Source: Ruminococcus bromii
GTDB taxonomy: Bacteria; Bacillota; Clostridia; Oscillospirales; Acutalibacteraceae
Reading direction: 5' to 3'
Length of the DNA: 64,000 nucleotides
Assembly: GCF_002834235.1 (NCBI RefSeq)
Contig: NZ_NNBY01000041.1
Location: forward strand, 1-64,000
Positions 56,804-64,000 of the stretch are shown here, piece after piece. Every line of letters starts with the position of its first letter. Within the stretch, counting starts at the first letter, position 1. The position numbers were made by a program, and so were the translations under genes. The notes beneath the pieces are model-generated. The model made no database searches. It had not been told where the DNA came from and saw only the letters and a program-made list of their open reading frames with translations.

Positions 56804-59542
56804 ATGCCCGCTGTAAAGAAAAGGAAGAAGGCTGAGCCTGTTACGCTGAATAACAAGAGCAACGGCAAAGGCTTTTTCTCAAAAAACATGTTTATCGTTT
56901 TGGCTTTTGTCATACCGTTTGTGCTTATGACAGCCGCTTTCGGAGTTATGAAGGTTTCGCCGTTCGGTGACAATCAGATTCTCGTAACCGACCTGTGGCA
57001 TCAGTATTATCCGTTCCTTGCGGATATGCAGGAAAAACTTAAACACGGCGAATCGCTGTTCTGGTCATGGACGCAGGGCGGAGGTGTAAACTACTTTGCA
57101 CTTATGTCATACTACCTTATGAGCCCGCTGAATTTTCTTACGGTATTTTTGCCGAGTGAATGGCTGAGAGAATTTTTGATGTTCTCTGTTGTAATCAAGG
57201 TTGCATGTGCAAGTATGTTTATGGCAATCTTCTTACGCAGTCTTTTTAAGAAGAATGATTTTTCTCTTGTGATTTTCGGATGCAGTTTCGGCTTTTGTGC
57301 ATTCTTTATGGGCTACTATTGGAACACAATCTGGCTTGATACGGTTTGTATCACACCGCTTGTTGCTCTTGGCACAGTAAAGCTCTTCACAGAGGGCAAG
57401 TTCAGACTTTACATAGTTTCGCTTGCACTTTCACTTTTGACTAACTATTATATAGGGTTGTTCGCCTGCATTTTTGTACTGTTGTCATTTATTGCATACA
57501 ACATTGTAAAATGGGACGGCATCAAAAAGTTTGCAACAAATCTTCTTCGCACAGGCATCTACTCATTGATTGCAATCGGACTTACTGCGTTTTTCCTGTT
57601 GCCGGCATTCTTCGGTCTGCAAAACACAAACGCATCGGGGGCAACTTTCCCGACAACCTTTGCAATCAATATAGGTTCGACAAATGACCTTATGGGTGTG
57701 CTTGAGGCAATCAGAAAGATTCTTTCCAATTTCATAACATTTGCCGCTCCTGCAATTAAAGAGGCTGACGCATTGCCTAACATTGCCTGCGGTACACTTT
57801 CTCTTGTACTCGGAATTCTTTTCTTCACAAGCAAGAAAATTTCGCTCAAAGAGAAAATCGTTGACGGTTGCCTTATCGGTTTTATGATTATCAGCTGTAT
57901 CATCAGACAGCTTGACTACATCTGGCACGGTTTCCACTTTACAAATATGATTCCGTACCGTTTCAGCTATCTTATCAGCTTTGTACTTGTTGTTATGGCA
58001 TTCAGAGCTTTTATGCTCCTGGAATCAAGCTCTTGCTGGGATGTTATTCTTGCCGCACTTTTTGTTGCACTTGTTATCATCTTCGGTATCGGCACACAGG
58101 AGACTTATGCGCTTGTCGGCACGGCAGTTATTGCGGCTGTAATCTGCGTTCTGCTTTTCCTCTATACAAAGAGAATTGTTCCGAAACAGGTTCTTTTGAT
58201 TGTATTCGGCGTAATCATAATAGGCGAGAGTGCCGCCGCAGGTTATATCGGTGTTAAGACAACGACTGTAACGGGTACTTACGATTATCCGAGAGGCGAG
58301 GAAAGTACTGCACAGGTAATTGACTATATGGACAGCCTTGAAAGCAACACAACCGAAATGTGGAGAGCGGAGATGACATCAACTCAGACGCTTAACGATG
58401 CGGCTCTCAACCACTACAACGGACTTTCGATGTTCAACTCAATGGCTAATGTTGATATGACCGTGCTGTTTGAAAACTTTGGCATGATGGGTTGGAAGAG
58501 CGGTAACCGCTACACCTATGCCGAGGGTTCACCGGTTACAAACCTCTTTATGAATCTTAAATATCTTATTGCCCGTGACAATATCTATATGAACACCTAT
58601 GATCTTACAGAGGTTTACGGTGTCGGTAATGTAAAGCTTTTGCAGAACAATCACTATCTGCCGATGGGCTTTATGACAAACTCCGCACTTGCAAGCTGGC
58701 AGGTTGATGAAAACGAAGATCAATTCAATCCGTTTGACAAACAGAATGAATTTTTCAAACTTGCAACAGGCATTAAGGGTGATGTTTACACTCCGCTTGA
58801 TGTTGTTTCACAGGGACACACAGACTACAATCAGTTCCCCGTAAATAAGACAGGTTACGGACGATATTCATTCAGCTGTACCGATACAACGGTTACTCCG
58901 CATGTAAAGTGGAATTACGAAGCGCCTAAGGACGGCTTGTATCTTATGTATGCGGATATTTCGGGCGGTGACGATGTTACCGTTATGATTAACGATGTTG
59001 CTCAGAGCAAGACCTACGGTATGGGCAGAAGCTACATTGCCTGCATCGGTCAATGCAAAAAGGGTGACAAGATTTCCGTTTATTCAAATCTCCAGCAGGG
59101 ACAGTCGGGTTCTGCAATGGTATTTGTTGATGTTCTGAATCAGGATGTCTTTGAAGAAGGTTACAATAAGCTTTCAAAGAGCGTAATGACAACAACAAAG
59201 CTTACAGGCAGTTCTATGGAGGGAACAATCAATGCACAGGAAAACGGATTGTTCTACACTTCTGTTCCGTATGAAGAAGGCTGGAAGGCATATGTTGACG
59301 GCAAGGAGGTAACAATTACTCCTGTCGGCAACGCACTCGTTGCATTCAATCTTGACAAGGGCGAGCATACAATCAAGCTTGAGTATTATCCAAAGGGATT
59401 TGCAATAGGCTTGACCGTGACAATCATATGTGCCGCAACCTTTGCGTTCCTCTGTGTATGGACATATATCATCAAAAAACGCAGAAAAAAGAAAGGCGAT
59501 ATTTCTGAAAATCCCGAAGAAGTTCAGATTAACGCTGAATAA
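56804..59542 (+). CDS. YfhO-family membrane glycosyltransferase
   Basis: A 912-residue protein with a basic N-terminus, about 13 transmembrane helices in the first two thirds, a large extracellular domain (about 500-870) and a last helix before a Lys-rich tail. VTDLWHQYYPFL and the SFWSWTQGGGVNYFA segment are YfhO hallmarks. In B. subtilis and relatives YfhO transfers GlcNAc from the lipid carrier made by CsbB to lipoteichoic acid. GGAGGT precedes the ATG. It lies back to back with the GtrA/GT2 pair, completing a three-component system. Confidence 0.88.
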   Translation: MPAVKKRKKAEPVTLNNKSNGKGFFSKNMFIVLAFVIPFVLMTAAFGVMKVSPFGDNQILVTDLWHQYYPFLADMQEKLKHGESLFWSWTQGGGVNYFALMSYYLMSPLNFLTVFLPSEWLREFLMFSVVIKVACASMFMAIFLRSLFKKNDFSLVIFGCSFGFCAFFMGYYWNTIWLDTVCITPLVALGTVKLFTEGKFRLYIVSLALSLLTNYYIGLFACIFVLLSFIAYNIVKWDGIKKFATNLLRTGIYSLIAIGLTAFFLLPAFFGLQNTNASGATFPTTFAINIGSTNDLMGVLEAIRKILSNFITFAAPAIKEADALPNIACGTLSLVLGILFFTSKKISLKEKIVDGCLIGFMIISCIIRQLDYIWHGFHFTNMIPYRFSYLISFVLVVMAFRAFMLLESSSCWDVILAALFVALVIIFGIGTQETYALVGTAVIAAVICVLLFLYTKRIVPKQVLLIVFGVIIIGESAAAGYIGVKTTTVTGTYDYPRGEESTAQVIDYMDSLESNTTEMWRAEMTSTQTLNDAALNHYNGLSMFNSMANVDMTVLFENFGMMGWKSGNRYTYAEGSPVTNLFMNLKYLIARDNIYMNTYDLTEVYGVGNVKLLQNNHYLPMGFMTNSALASWQVDENEDQFNPFDKQNEFFKLATGIKGDVYTPLDVVSQGHTDYNQFPVNKTGYGRYSFSCTDTTVTPHVKWNYEAPKDGLYLMYADISGGDDVTVMINDVAQSKTYGMGRSYIACIGQCKKGDKISVYSNLQQGQSGSAMVFVDVLNQDVFEEGYNKLSKSVMTTTKLTGSSMEGTINAQENGLFYTSVPYEEGWKAYVDGKEVTITPVGNALVAFNLDKGEHTIKLEYYPKGFAIGLTVTIICAATFAFLCVWTYIIKKRRKKKGDISENPEEVQINAE

Positions 59543-59566
59543 TAAAATTTAATATCTTTAAACATT

Positions 59567-59604
59567 ACCGCCGTACAGCGAAAAATCTGTACGGCGGTTT
59601 TGTT
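59567..59604 (+). terminator. Terminator after yfhO
   Basis: ACCGCCGTACAG pairs with CTGTACGGCGGT, followed by TTTGTTATTTTT. Confidence 0.92.
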
Positions 59605-59615
59605 ATTTTTATATT

Positions 59616-59694
59616 GTAGCGGCGAACCGTGTTCGCCATTTGTTTTGGTTGAAAAACCAAAACAACCAGTAGGGGTGGTCATCGGCCGCCCGCC
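59616..59694. repeat. Palindromic repeat, GTAGCGG/CCCGCC type
   Basis: Starts GTAGCGGCGAACCGTGTTCG and contains a TTTTGGTTGAAAAACCAAAA hairpin, then a second unit GTAGGGGTGGTCATCGGCCG. Same family as the copies at 27, 54 and 60 kb. Confidence 0.6.
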
Positions 59695-59758
59695 AAGTAA
59701 AGGCATAAATTATATGTTAAAACAAATTTTATAAATGAAATGCAGTTACCGAAATAAT

Positions 59759-60074
59759 GTAGCGGCGATCAGTGATCGCCAATCGTTTTGGTTTTGCAAC
59801 CAAAACGAAGATAAGCATAATCTTTGCCATCTTAAAATTATATATTAATAAACAAAATATTTTCTGCGATTACTTATTCATTTCGTGTGTATTGTAGAAA
59901 AGGTAACAATTTTACGCTCGGGCATAATTTGTGTTAAGTCGCACCGATTTTACAATCGGTACGATTGGCGGTCACTGACCGCTGCTACAGATTATACACA
60001 GTTTTCATCATATCAAAAGTTATGCGAATAAACAGATGATTTCATCAAGGCGGGCGTCCAATGAACGCCCCTAC
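59759..60074. repeat. Composite MITE-like repeat
   Basis: Begins GTAGCGGCGATCAGTGATCG and ends GTCCAATGAACGCCCCTAC. It holds an internal CTGCTAC boundary at 59988; the part 59989-60074 is the reverse complement match to the start of the 27-kb copy. No gene lies within. It occupies most of the 578-base gap 59543-60120. Confidence 0.65.
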
Positions 60075-60120
60075 AGGTGACTACATTTGTAAGGTTCAAT
60101 TTTTAATAAAATATATGCCT

Positions 60121-60474
60121 TTACTTATCTCCCGATTTTGTACACAGGGCGGCGATAAGCCCGAAAACTATTGCGGCGGAGATTCCTGCGGCGGCGCTTG
60201 TAAGACCTCCTGTAAGAATTCCGAGTGCGCCGTCCTGAGAGAGCGCCTTTCGCACGCCCTCGCTCATAAGAAAACCAAATCCGCTGATCGGCACACTTGC
60301 GCCGGCTCCCGCAAAATCAACAAGCGGTTTGTACAGTCCGATTGCCCCCAGAATTACGCCTGCGACAACAAAGCCCGTAAGTATTCTTGCGGGAGTGAGT
60401 TTTGTTTTGTCAATGAGAATCTGACCTGCCACGCAGATCAGTCCGCCAACCCAGAATGCATTTACATATTGCAT
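60121..60474 (-). CDS. spoVAE: Stage V sporulation protein AE (SpoVAE)
   Basis: A 117-residue membrane protein with FWVGGLICVAGQILIDKTKLTPARIL and FAGAGASVPISGFG, clear SpoVAE(b) hallmarks. SpoVA proteins form the channel that moves dipicolinate into the spore. AAAGGAAG precedes the ATG. It normally follows spoVAC and spoVAD; neither is in the window, so the gene is either isolated or its partners lie elsewhere. It is on the minus strand among plus-strand genes. Confidence 0.9.
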   Translation of the reverse strand: MQYVNAFWVGGLICVAGQILIDKTKLTPARILTGFVVAGVILGAIGLYKPLVDFAGAGASVPISGFGFLMSEGVRKALSQDGALGILTGGLTSAAAGISAAIVFGLIAALCTKSGDK

Positions 60475-60720
60475 ACTGACACTTCCTTTGTTTTGTCATT
60501 ATCAATAAATATTGTTCCGAGTTTTTGGTGAATAATTCCCCAAGACATTTCTTTATGTGATGAAAAACTGAATTTTTGTGAGTTTGCGTTGATTTATTTG
60601 GAAAAACTCTACACAAACTGCTCATTTTATAGTATAATCTATGATGTTCGTTTCTGTGTTTTTGTACGGCACATTCAAATCACAGAAATTACGCAATTAA
60701 TTTTAAGGAGTGAAAGTCAC

Positions 60721-61677
60721 ATGGTCGAGGTTAAAAACCTTACAAAATTTTATGGCAGCATAAAGGCCGTTGATGACATCAGCTTCACTGTTGAAACAGG
60801 TGAAGTTCTGGGATTTCTCGGACCTAACGGTGCGGGCAAATCCACAACAATGAATATGATAACAGGTTACCTTTCATCAACAAGCGGTACTGTTACCATT
60901 GACGGATGCGAAATTCTTGACGATCCGATTCACGCAAAGTCAAAAATCGGTTATCTTCCCGAAATTCCGCCTTTGTACATTGATATGACGGTTAAAAAAT
61001 ATCTTGAGTTTATGTTTGACCTCAAGAAGGTGAAGCTGCCGAAAAAGGAACACATTGACGAGGTTATGCGTTTGACAAAAATTACGGAGCAGGCTGACAG
61101 AATTATCAAGCATCTGTCAAAAGGTTATCGCCAGCGTGTAGGTCTTGCTCAGGCGCTTCTCGGCAATCCGCCCGTAATCATTCTTGACGAGCCGACGGTA
61201 GGTCTTGATCCTAAGCAGATTATCGAAATCAGAAAGCTTATCCGCAATCTCGGCAAAAAGCATACTGTAATTTTTTCATCTCATGTTCTTTCCGAGGTTT
61301 CCGAGGTGTGTGACAGAATCGTCGTTATTTCAAAGGGCAAAATTGTTGCCGATGCAAAAACCGATGAACTTTCTGCTCAGGTTTCGGGCGGTCAGAAGCT
61401 CTCGCTTACTGCAGAGGGAAGTACCGCTGACATTACCGAGGCAATAAAGAAAATCCCTGCTGTTAAGCGTGTTACAAAGACAGGCAGTAATGCCGACGGC
61501 AGCGGAAAGTATATGATTGAATACGAAACATCAAGCGACATCAGAAGAGATGTTTACAATGCCATGGTAAGAGTCGGTGCGGTAATTCTTGATATGCAGT
61601 CAGGCAATGAAACACTTGAGGATATGTTCCTCAAGCTTACCTCAGGTAAATATGACAGCAGAAAGGAAGATATGTAA
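60721..61677 (+). CDS. ABC transporter ATP-binding protein (GldA-like)
   Basis: A 318-residue ABC ATPase with Walker A GPNGAGKST, signature LSKGYRQRVGLAQAL, Walker B VIILDEPTVGLDP and switch His in FSSHVLSEV. A C-terminal domain of about 90 residues follows. It starts at the ATG at 60721 behind AAGGAG. Its stop touches the next gene's start (TAATG). With the permease and the GldG-like protein it forms an ABC-2 exporter of unknown substrate. Confidence 0.9.
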   Translation: MVEVKNLTKFYGSIKAVDDISFTVETGEVLGFLGPNGAGKSTTMNMITGYLSSTSGTVTIDGCEILDDPIHAKSKIGYLPEIPPLYIDMTVKKYLEFMFDLKKVKLPKKEHIDEVMRLTKITEQADRIIKHLSKGYRQRVGLAQALLGNPPVIILDEPTVGLDPKQIIEIRKLIRNLGKKHTVIFSSHVLSEVSEVCDRIVVISKGKIVADAKTDELSAQVSGGQKLSLTAEGSTADITEAIKKIPAVKRVTKTGSNADGSGKYMIEYETSSDIRRDVYNAMVRVGAVILDMQSGNETLEDMFLKLTSGKYDSRKEDM

Positions 61678-62381
61678 TGGGTGCTATTTTAAAGAGGGAG
61701 CTTTCCTCTTATTTCAATTCGGCAATTGCATATGTTGTTCTTGCCGCTTACTTCTTCTTTTCGGGTGTGTTTTTCTACAACTACTGTATTGTGTACAACT
61801 CGGCAAGTTTAAGCTATGTATACGGCAATATGCTTTTGATTATTCTGTTTATAATTCCGATTATGACAATGAAATCTTTTGCAGATGAAAAGTATCAGAG
61901 AACAGATCAGGCGCTCTTTACTGCACCTGTAAGCCTTACAAGGGTCGTTTTAGGAAAGTTCCTCGGTGCATTTGTGCTTTATGCAATTTGCAGTGCAATC
62001 TTCCTTCTCTATGCGGTTGTAATTTCATTCTTTGCAACTCCGGAATGGTCGGTTATTCTCTGTACATTCATCGGACTTCTCCTCTTTGGTGCGGCTCTGC
62101 TTGCAATTAACATTTTCATTTCATCACTTACAGAAAGCACAATTGTTGCCGCAATCGTAAGCATGGCAGTTAACCTTGTTATCTATATGATGACAAACTT
62201 CACAAGTATGATTTCAATTGACTGGATCAAGAACATTATTGAAAAGATTGATTTTGCTACATATTATAATTCATTCAAATACGGTCTGCTCAGCGCACCT
62301 GATATCGTATTCTTCCTGAGTGTGGCAGGATTGTTCGTATTTTTTACTGTTCGTGTTCTGGAAAAAAGACGCTGGAGCTAA
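61677..62381 (+). CDS. ABC-2 type permease (GldF-like)
   Basis: A 234-residue membrane protein with six transmembrane helices. It opens GAILKRELSSYFNSAIAYVV, and has the ABC-2 family segment PIMTMKSFADEKYQRTDQALFTAPVS, as in GldF and NosY-type permeases. Its start overlaps the ATPase stop by one base. It ends 13 bases before the GldG-like gene. Confidence 0.88.
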   Translation: MGAILKRELSSYFNSAIAYVVLAAYFFFSGVFFYNYCIVYNSASLSYVYGNMLLIILFIIPIMTMKSFADEKYQRTDQALFTAPVSLTRVVLGKFLGAFVLYAICSAIFLLYAVVISFFATPEWSVILCTFIGLLLFGAALLAINIFISSLTESTIVAAIVSMAVNLVIYMMTNFTSMISIDWIKNIIEKIDFATYYNSFKYGLLSAPDIVFFLSVAGLFVFFTVRVLEKRRWS

Positions 62382-62394
62382 GGAGGTAATATAA

Positions 62395-64000
62395 ATGAGC
62401 GAAGAAAATAAAAACCTGAATACTATCTCCGAAGATACTGCAAATGCAGACAGCAATGCAGTGGCGGAAACAGCCGATAAAAAGGAAGATACAAAGGCCA
62501 AAAAGAATAAGAAGAATAAGTCCGAAAAGGGCAGATTCAAAAAGTTTATGAAGTCAAGAAAAGCAAAACACGGCACGATTGCAATGGCAATTACGGCGCT
62601 TGTTATCGTTATGGTAATTATTGTAAACATTATTGTCGGACTTCTTGTTAACAGATTCCCTGACCTGGAGCTTGACCTTACATCAAACAAGTCGTTTGCA
62701 CTTCAGGACGATACAATTGACTATGTTTCACACCTTGACAAGGATGTTACGGTAAATATACTTATGGCAAAGGAATCATTTGAGAGCCAGGGTACCTACT
62801 TTGTACAGGCTCAGAAAATGCTTAACAAAATGGCGAGCAAGTCAGACGGTAAGATGAAAATTAAGTATGTTGACCTTACATCCAATCCGTCGTTCACATC
62901 CGATTATCCGAATGTTGACTGGCAGTCAAGCTCGGCAAATAACATTGTTCTTGTTGAATCCGGCAAGCAGTACAAGGTGCTTACTCTTACGGATTGCTTT
63001 GAATATGACGAGCAGACCTACAATTACTACGGTTCATACAGCTTTACCGGCACAAAGATTGAGCAGGCTGTTGTAACGGCTATTCTCAATGTTACAACAG
63101 ATGACAAGGTTGTTGTTGATATGATTAAGGGCAACAACGAGCAGGATTATTCATCACTTAAAACACTTCTTGAAAACAATGCTTATCAGGTGAACGAGGT
63201 TTCACTCGCAACAGGCGACTTTGACAGCAACGCAAAGATTGCAATTATGTATGCACCGTCTGTTGACCTTGACGAGAAGATTGTTGAAAAGCTTTCGACA
63301 TGGCTTTCAAATGACGGCAAATACGGACGCTCACTCATCTATGTTCCGACTGCCGATATGGGCGAGATGCCGAACCTTGACGATTTCCTCAAGGAATGGG
63401 GTATGTCAATTGACAGAGGATATGTGTTTGAAACTGATGAAAGCACCCTTGTAAGCGCAAGCTCACCGTATGCATTCACGGTAAGCTACGGTGATTACTA
63501 CAAAGATAACCTCAAAAACAGCAAGATTCCTGTTGTTGTATCAGAGTCACACGCTGTTAATATTACAGATGAAAACACTGCACACGCATTGCTTAAAACT
63601 TCCGATAAGGCAGGCGTATTGCCGATTGACGCCGACAAGAACTGGGACTACAAGGACGCAGTTTCGGGTAACGGTGAAAATGTTGCGGCAGAAGGTGTTA
63701 TGACAAACGAGGACAAGAACTCATCGAGAGTTATCATATTCGGTTCATATGTTATGTTCAGCGACACAATTATGAAGTACAACAGCTTTAATAACTCCGC
63801 TTACTTTATGAATGTAATCAACACAATTGCAGATAAGGAAGATGTCGGTATTACAATTGAGAGTAAGTCGATTGACAATACGGAACTCGGAATCACCGAT
63901 GTTGCAACACAGAACACAATGCTTGTTGTGTTTGTAATCATTATCCCGATTGCAATACTTGTTGCAGGTTTTGTTTTCTGGTTACGCAGGAGGAACAGAT
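62395..64000 (+). CDS. GldG-like membrane protein, 3' end beyond the window
   Basis: 535 codons are visible and the stop lies past the right edge. The protein has a charged, Lys-rich N-terminus (about 1-60), a transmembrane helix (about 62-85), an extracellular part that starts LELDLTSNKSFALQDDTIDYV as in GldG/ABC auxiliary proteins, and a second helix close to the visible end (VVFVIIIPIAILVAGFVFW), so only a few codons are probably missing. AAGGAGG precedes the ATG. It is third in the GldA-GldF-GldG order. Confidence 0.85.
   Translation, partial: MSEENKNLNTISEDTANADSNAVAETADKKEDTKAKKNKKNKSEKGRFKKFMKSRKAKHGTIAMAITALVIVMVIIVNIIVGLLVNRFPDLELDLTSNKSFALQDDTIDYVSHLDKDVTVNILMAKESFESQGTYFVQAQKMLNKMASKSDGKMKIKYVDLTSNPSFTSDYPNVDWQSSSANNIVLVESGKQYKVLTLTDCFEYDEQTYNYYGSYSFTGTKIEQAVVTAILNVTTDDKVVVDMIKGNNEQDYSSLKTLLENNAYQVNEVSLATGDFDSNAKIAIMYAPSVDLDEKIVEKLSTWLSNDGKYGRSLIYVPTADMGEMPNLDDFLKEWGMSIDRGYVFETDESTLVSASSPYAFTVSYGDYYKDNLKNSKIPVVVSESHAVNITDENTAHALLKTSDKAGVLPIDADKNWDYKDAVSGNGENVAAEGVMTNEDKNSSRVIIFGSYVMFSDTIMKYNSFNNSAYFMNVINTIADKEDVGITIESKSIDNTELGITDVATQNTMLVVFVIIIPIAILVAGFVFWLRRRNR

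Overview
The window is the replication-origin region of a low-to-moderate GC member of the Bacillota. The protein sequences and gene order fit Clostridia, most likely an Oscillospiraceae/Ruminococcus-type gut anaerobe; this is inferred from gene content and was not searched. Genes diverge from a point near 35.4-35.7 kb. Almost everything to the left is on the minus strand and almost everything to the right is on the plus strand, so most genes run with the replication forks. The exceptions are a GH13 glycosidase on the left, and on the right two small minus-strand genes, a minus-strand lipoprotein gene and a two-gene glycosyltransferase unit.

Left arm, read outward from the origin: dnaA, dnaN, rlbA (yaaA), recF, remB, two small zinc-ribbon membrane proteins, gyrB, a thioesterase, gyrA and a lipoprotein. 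Then come the GH13 enzyme (plus strand), zapA, a U32 peptidase-family protein, dut, the shape-determination block mreB-mreC-mreD-PBP2-minD, mgsA, hisS and aspS. These are followed by a cluster of zinc-ribbon/SPFH/TPM membrane proteins resembling Bacillus subtilis YdjI-YdjG-YdjH, and then hydE-hydG-hydF, the complete maturation set for [FeFe] hydrogenase, which implies fermentative hydrogen metabolism.

Right arm: rpmH, rnpA, yidD, yidC, khpB (jag), mnmE, mnmG, rsmG, noc, parA, parB and serS form the classical Firmicutes origin-proximal run. Two perfect 16-bp parS sites are present, one inside mnmG and one just upstream of parA. After serS the content becomes accessory: a DUF4234/DUF2752 pair behind a consensus promoter overlapped by an inverted repeat, a secreted lipoprotein, guaB, a ROK sugar kinase, three tRNA genes (Met, Glu, Leu), a small-protein/GNAT pair arranged like a toxin-antitoxin operon, a universal-stress-like protein, rplM-rpsI, a GtrA/GT2 pair facing away from a YfhO-like membrane protein (a likely envelope-glycosylation system), a lone spoVAE, and a GldA/GldF/GldG-like ABC transporter that runs off the right edge.

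The larger gene-free gaps carry repeats. One family of short palindromic, MITE-like elements is bounded by GTAG(G/C)GG...CC(G/C)CTAC (window start, 27.0-27.3, 54.5-54.6, 59.6-60.1 kb). A separate 167-bp unit rich in hairpins is repeated twice in tandem upstream of yfhO (56.3-56.6 kb). I saw no CRISPR array, insertion sequence with transposase, prophage or rRNA genes. The most interesting unexplained items are the 167-bp tandem hairpin unit, the hydG leader hairpin that would bury the ribosome binding site, the GNAT pair, and the TAG-repeat tract between dnaA and dnaN.
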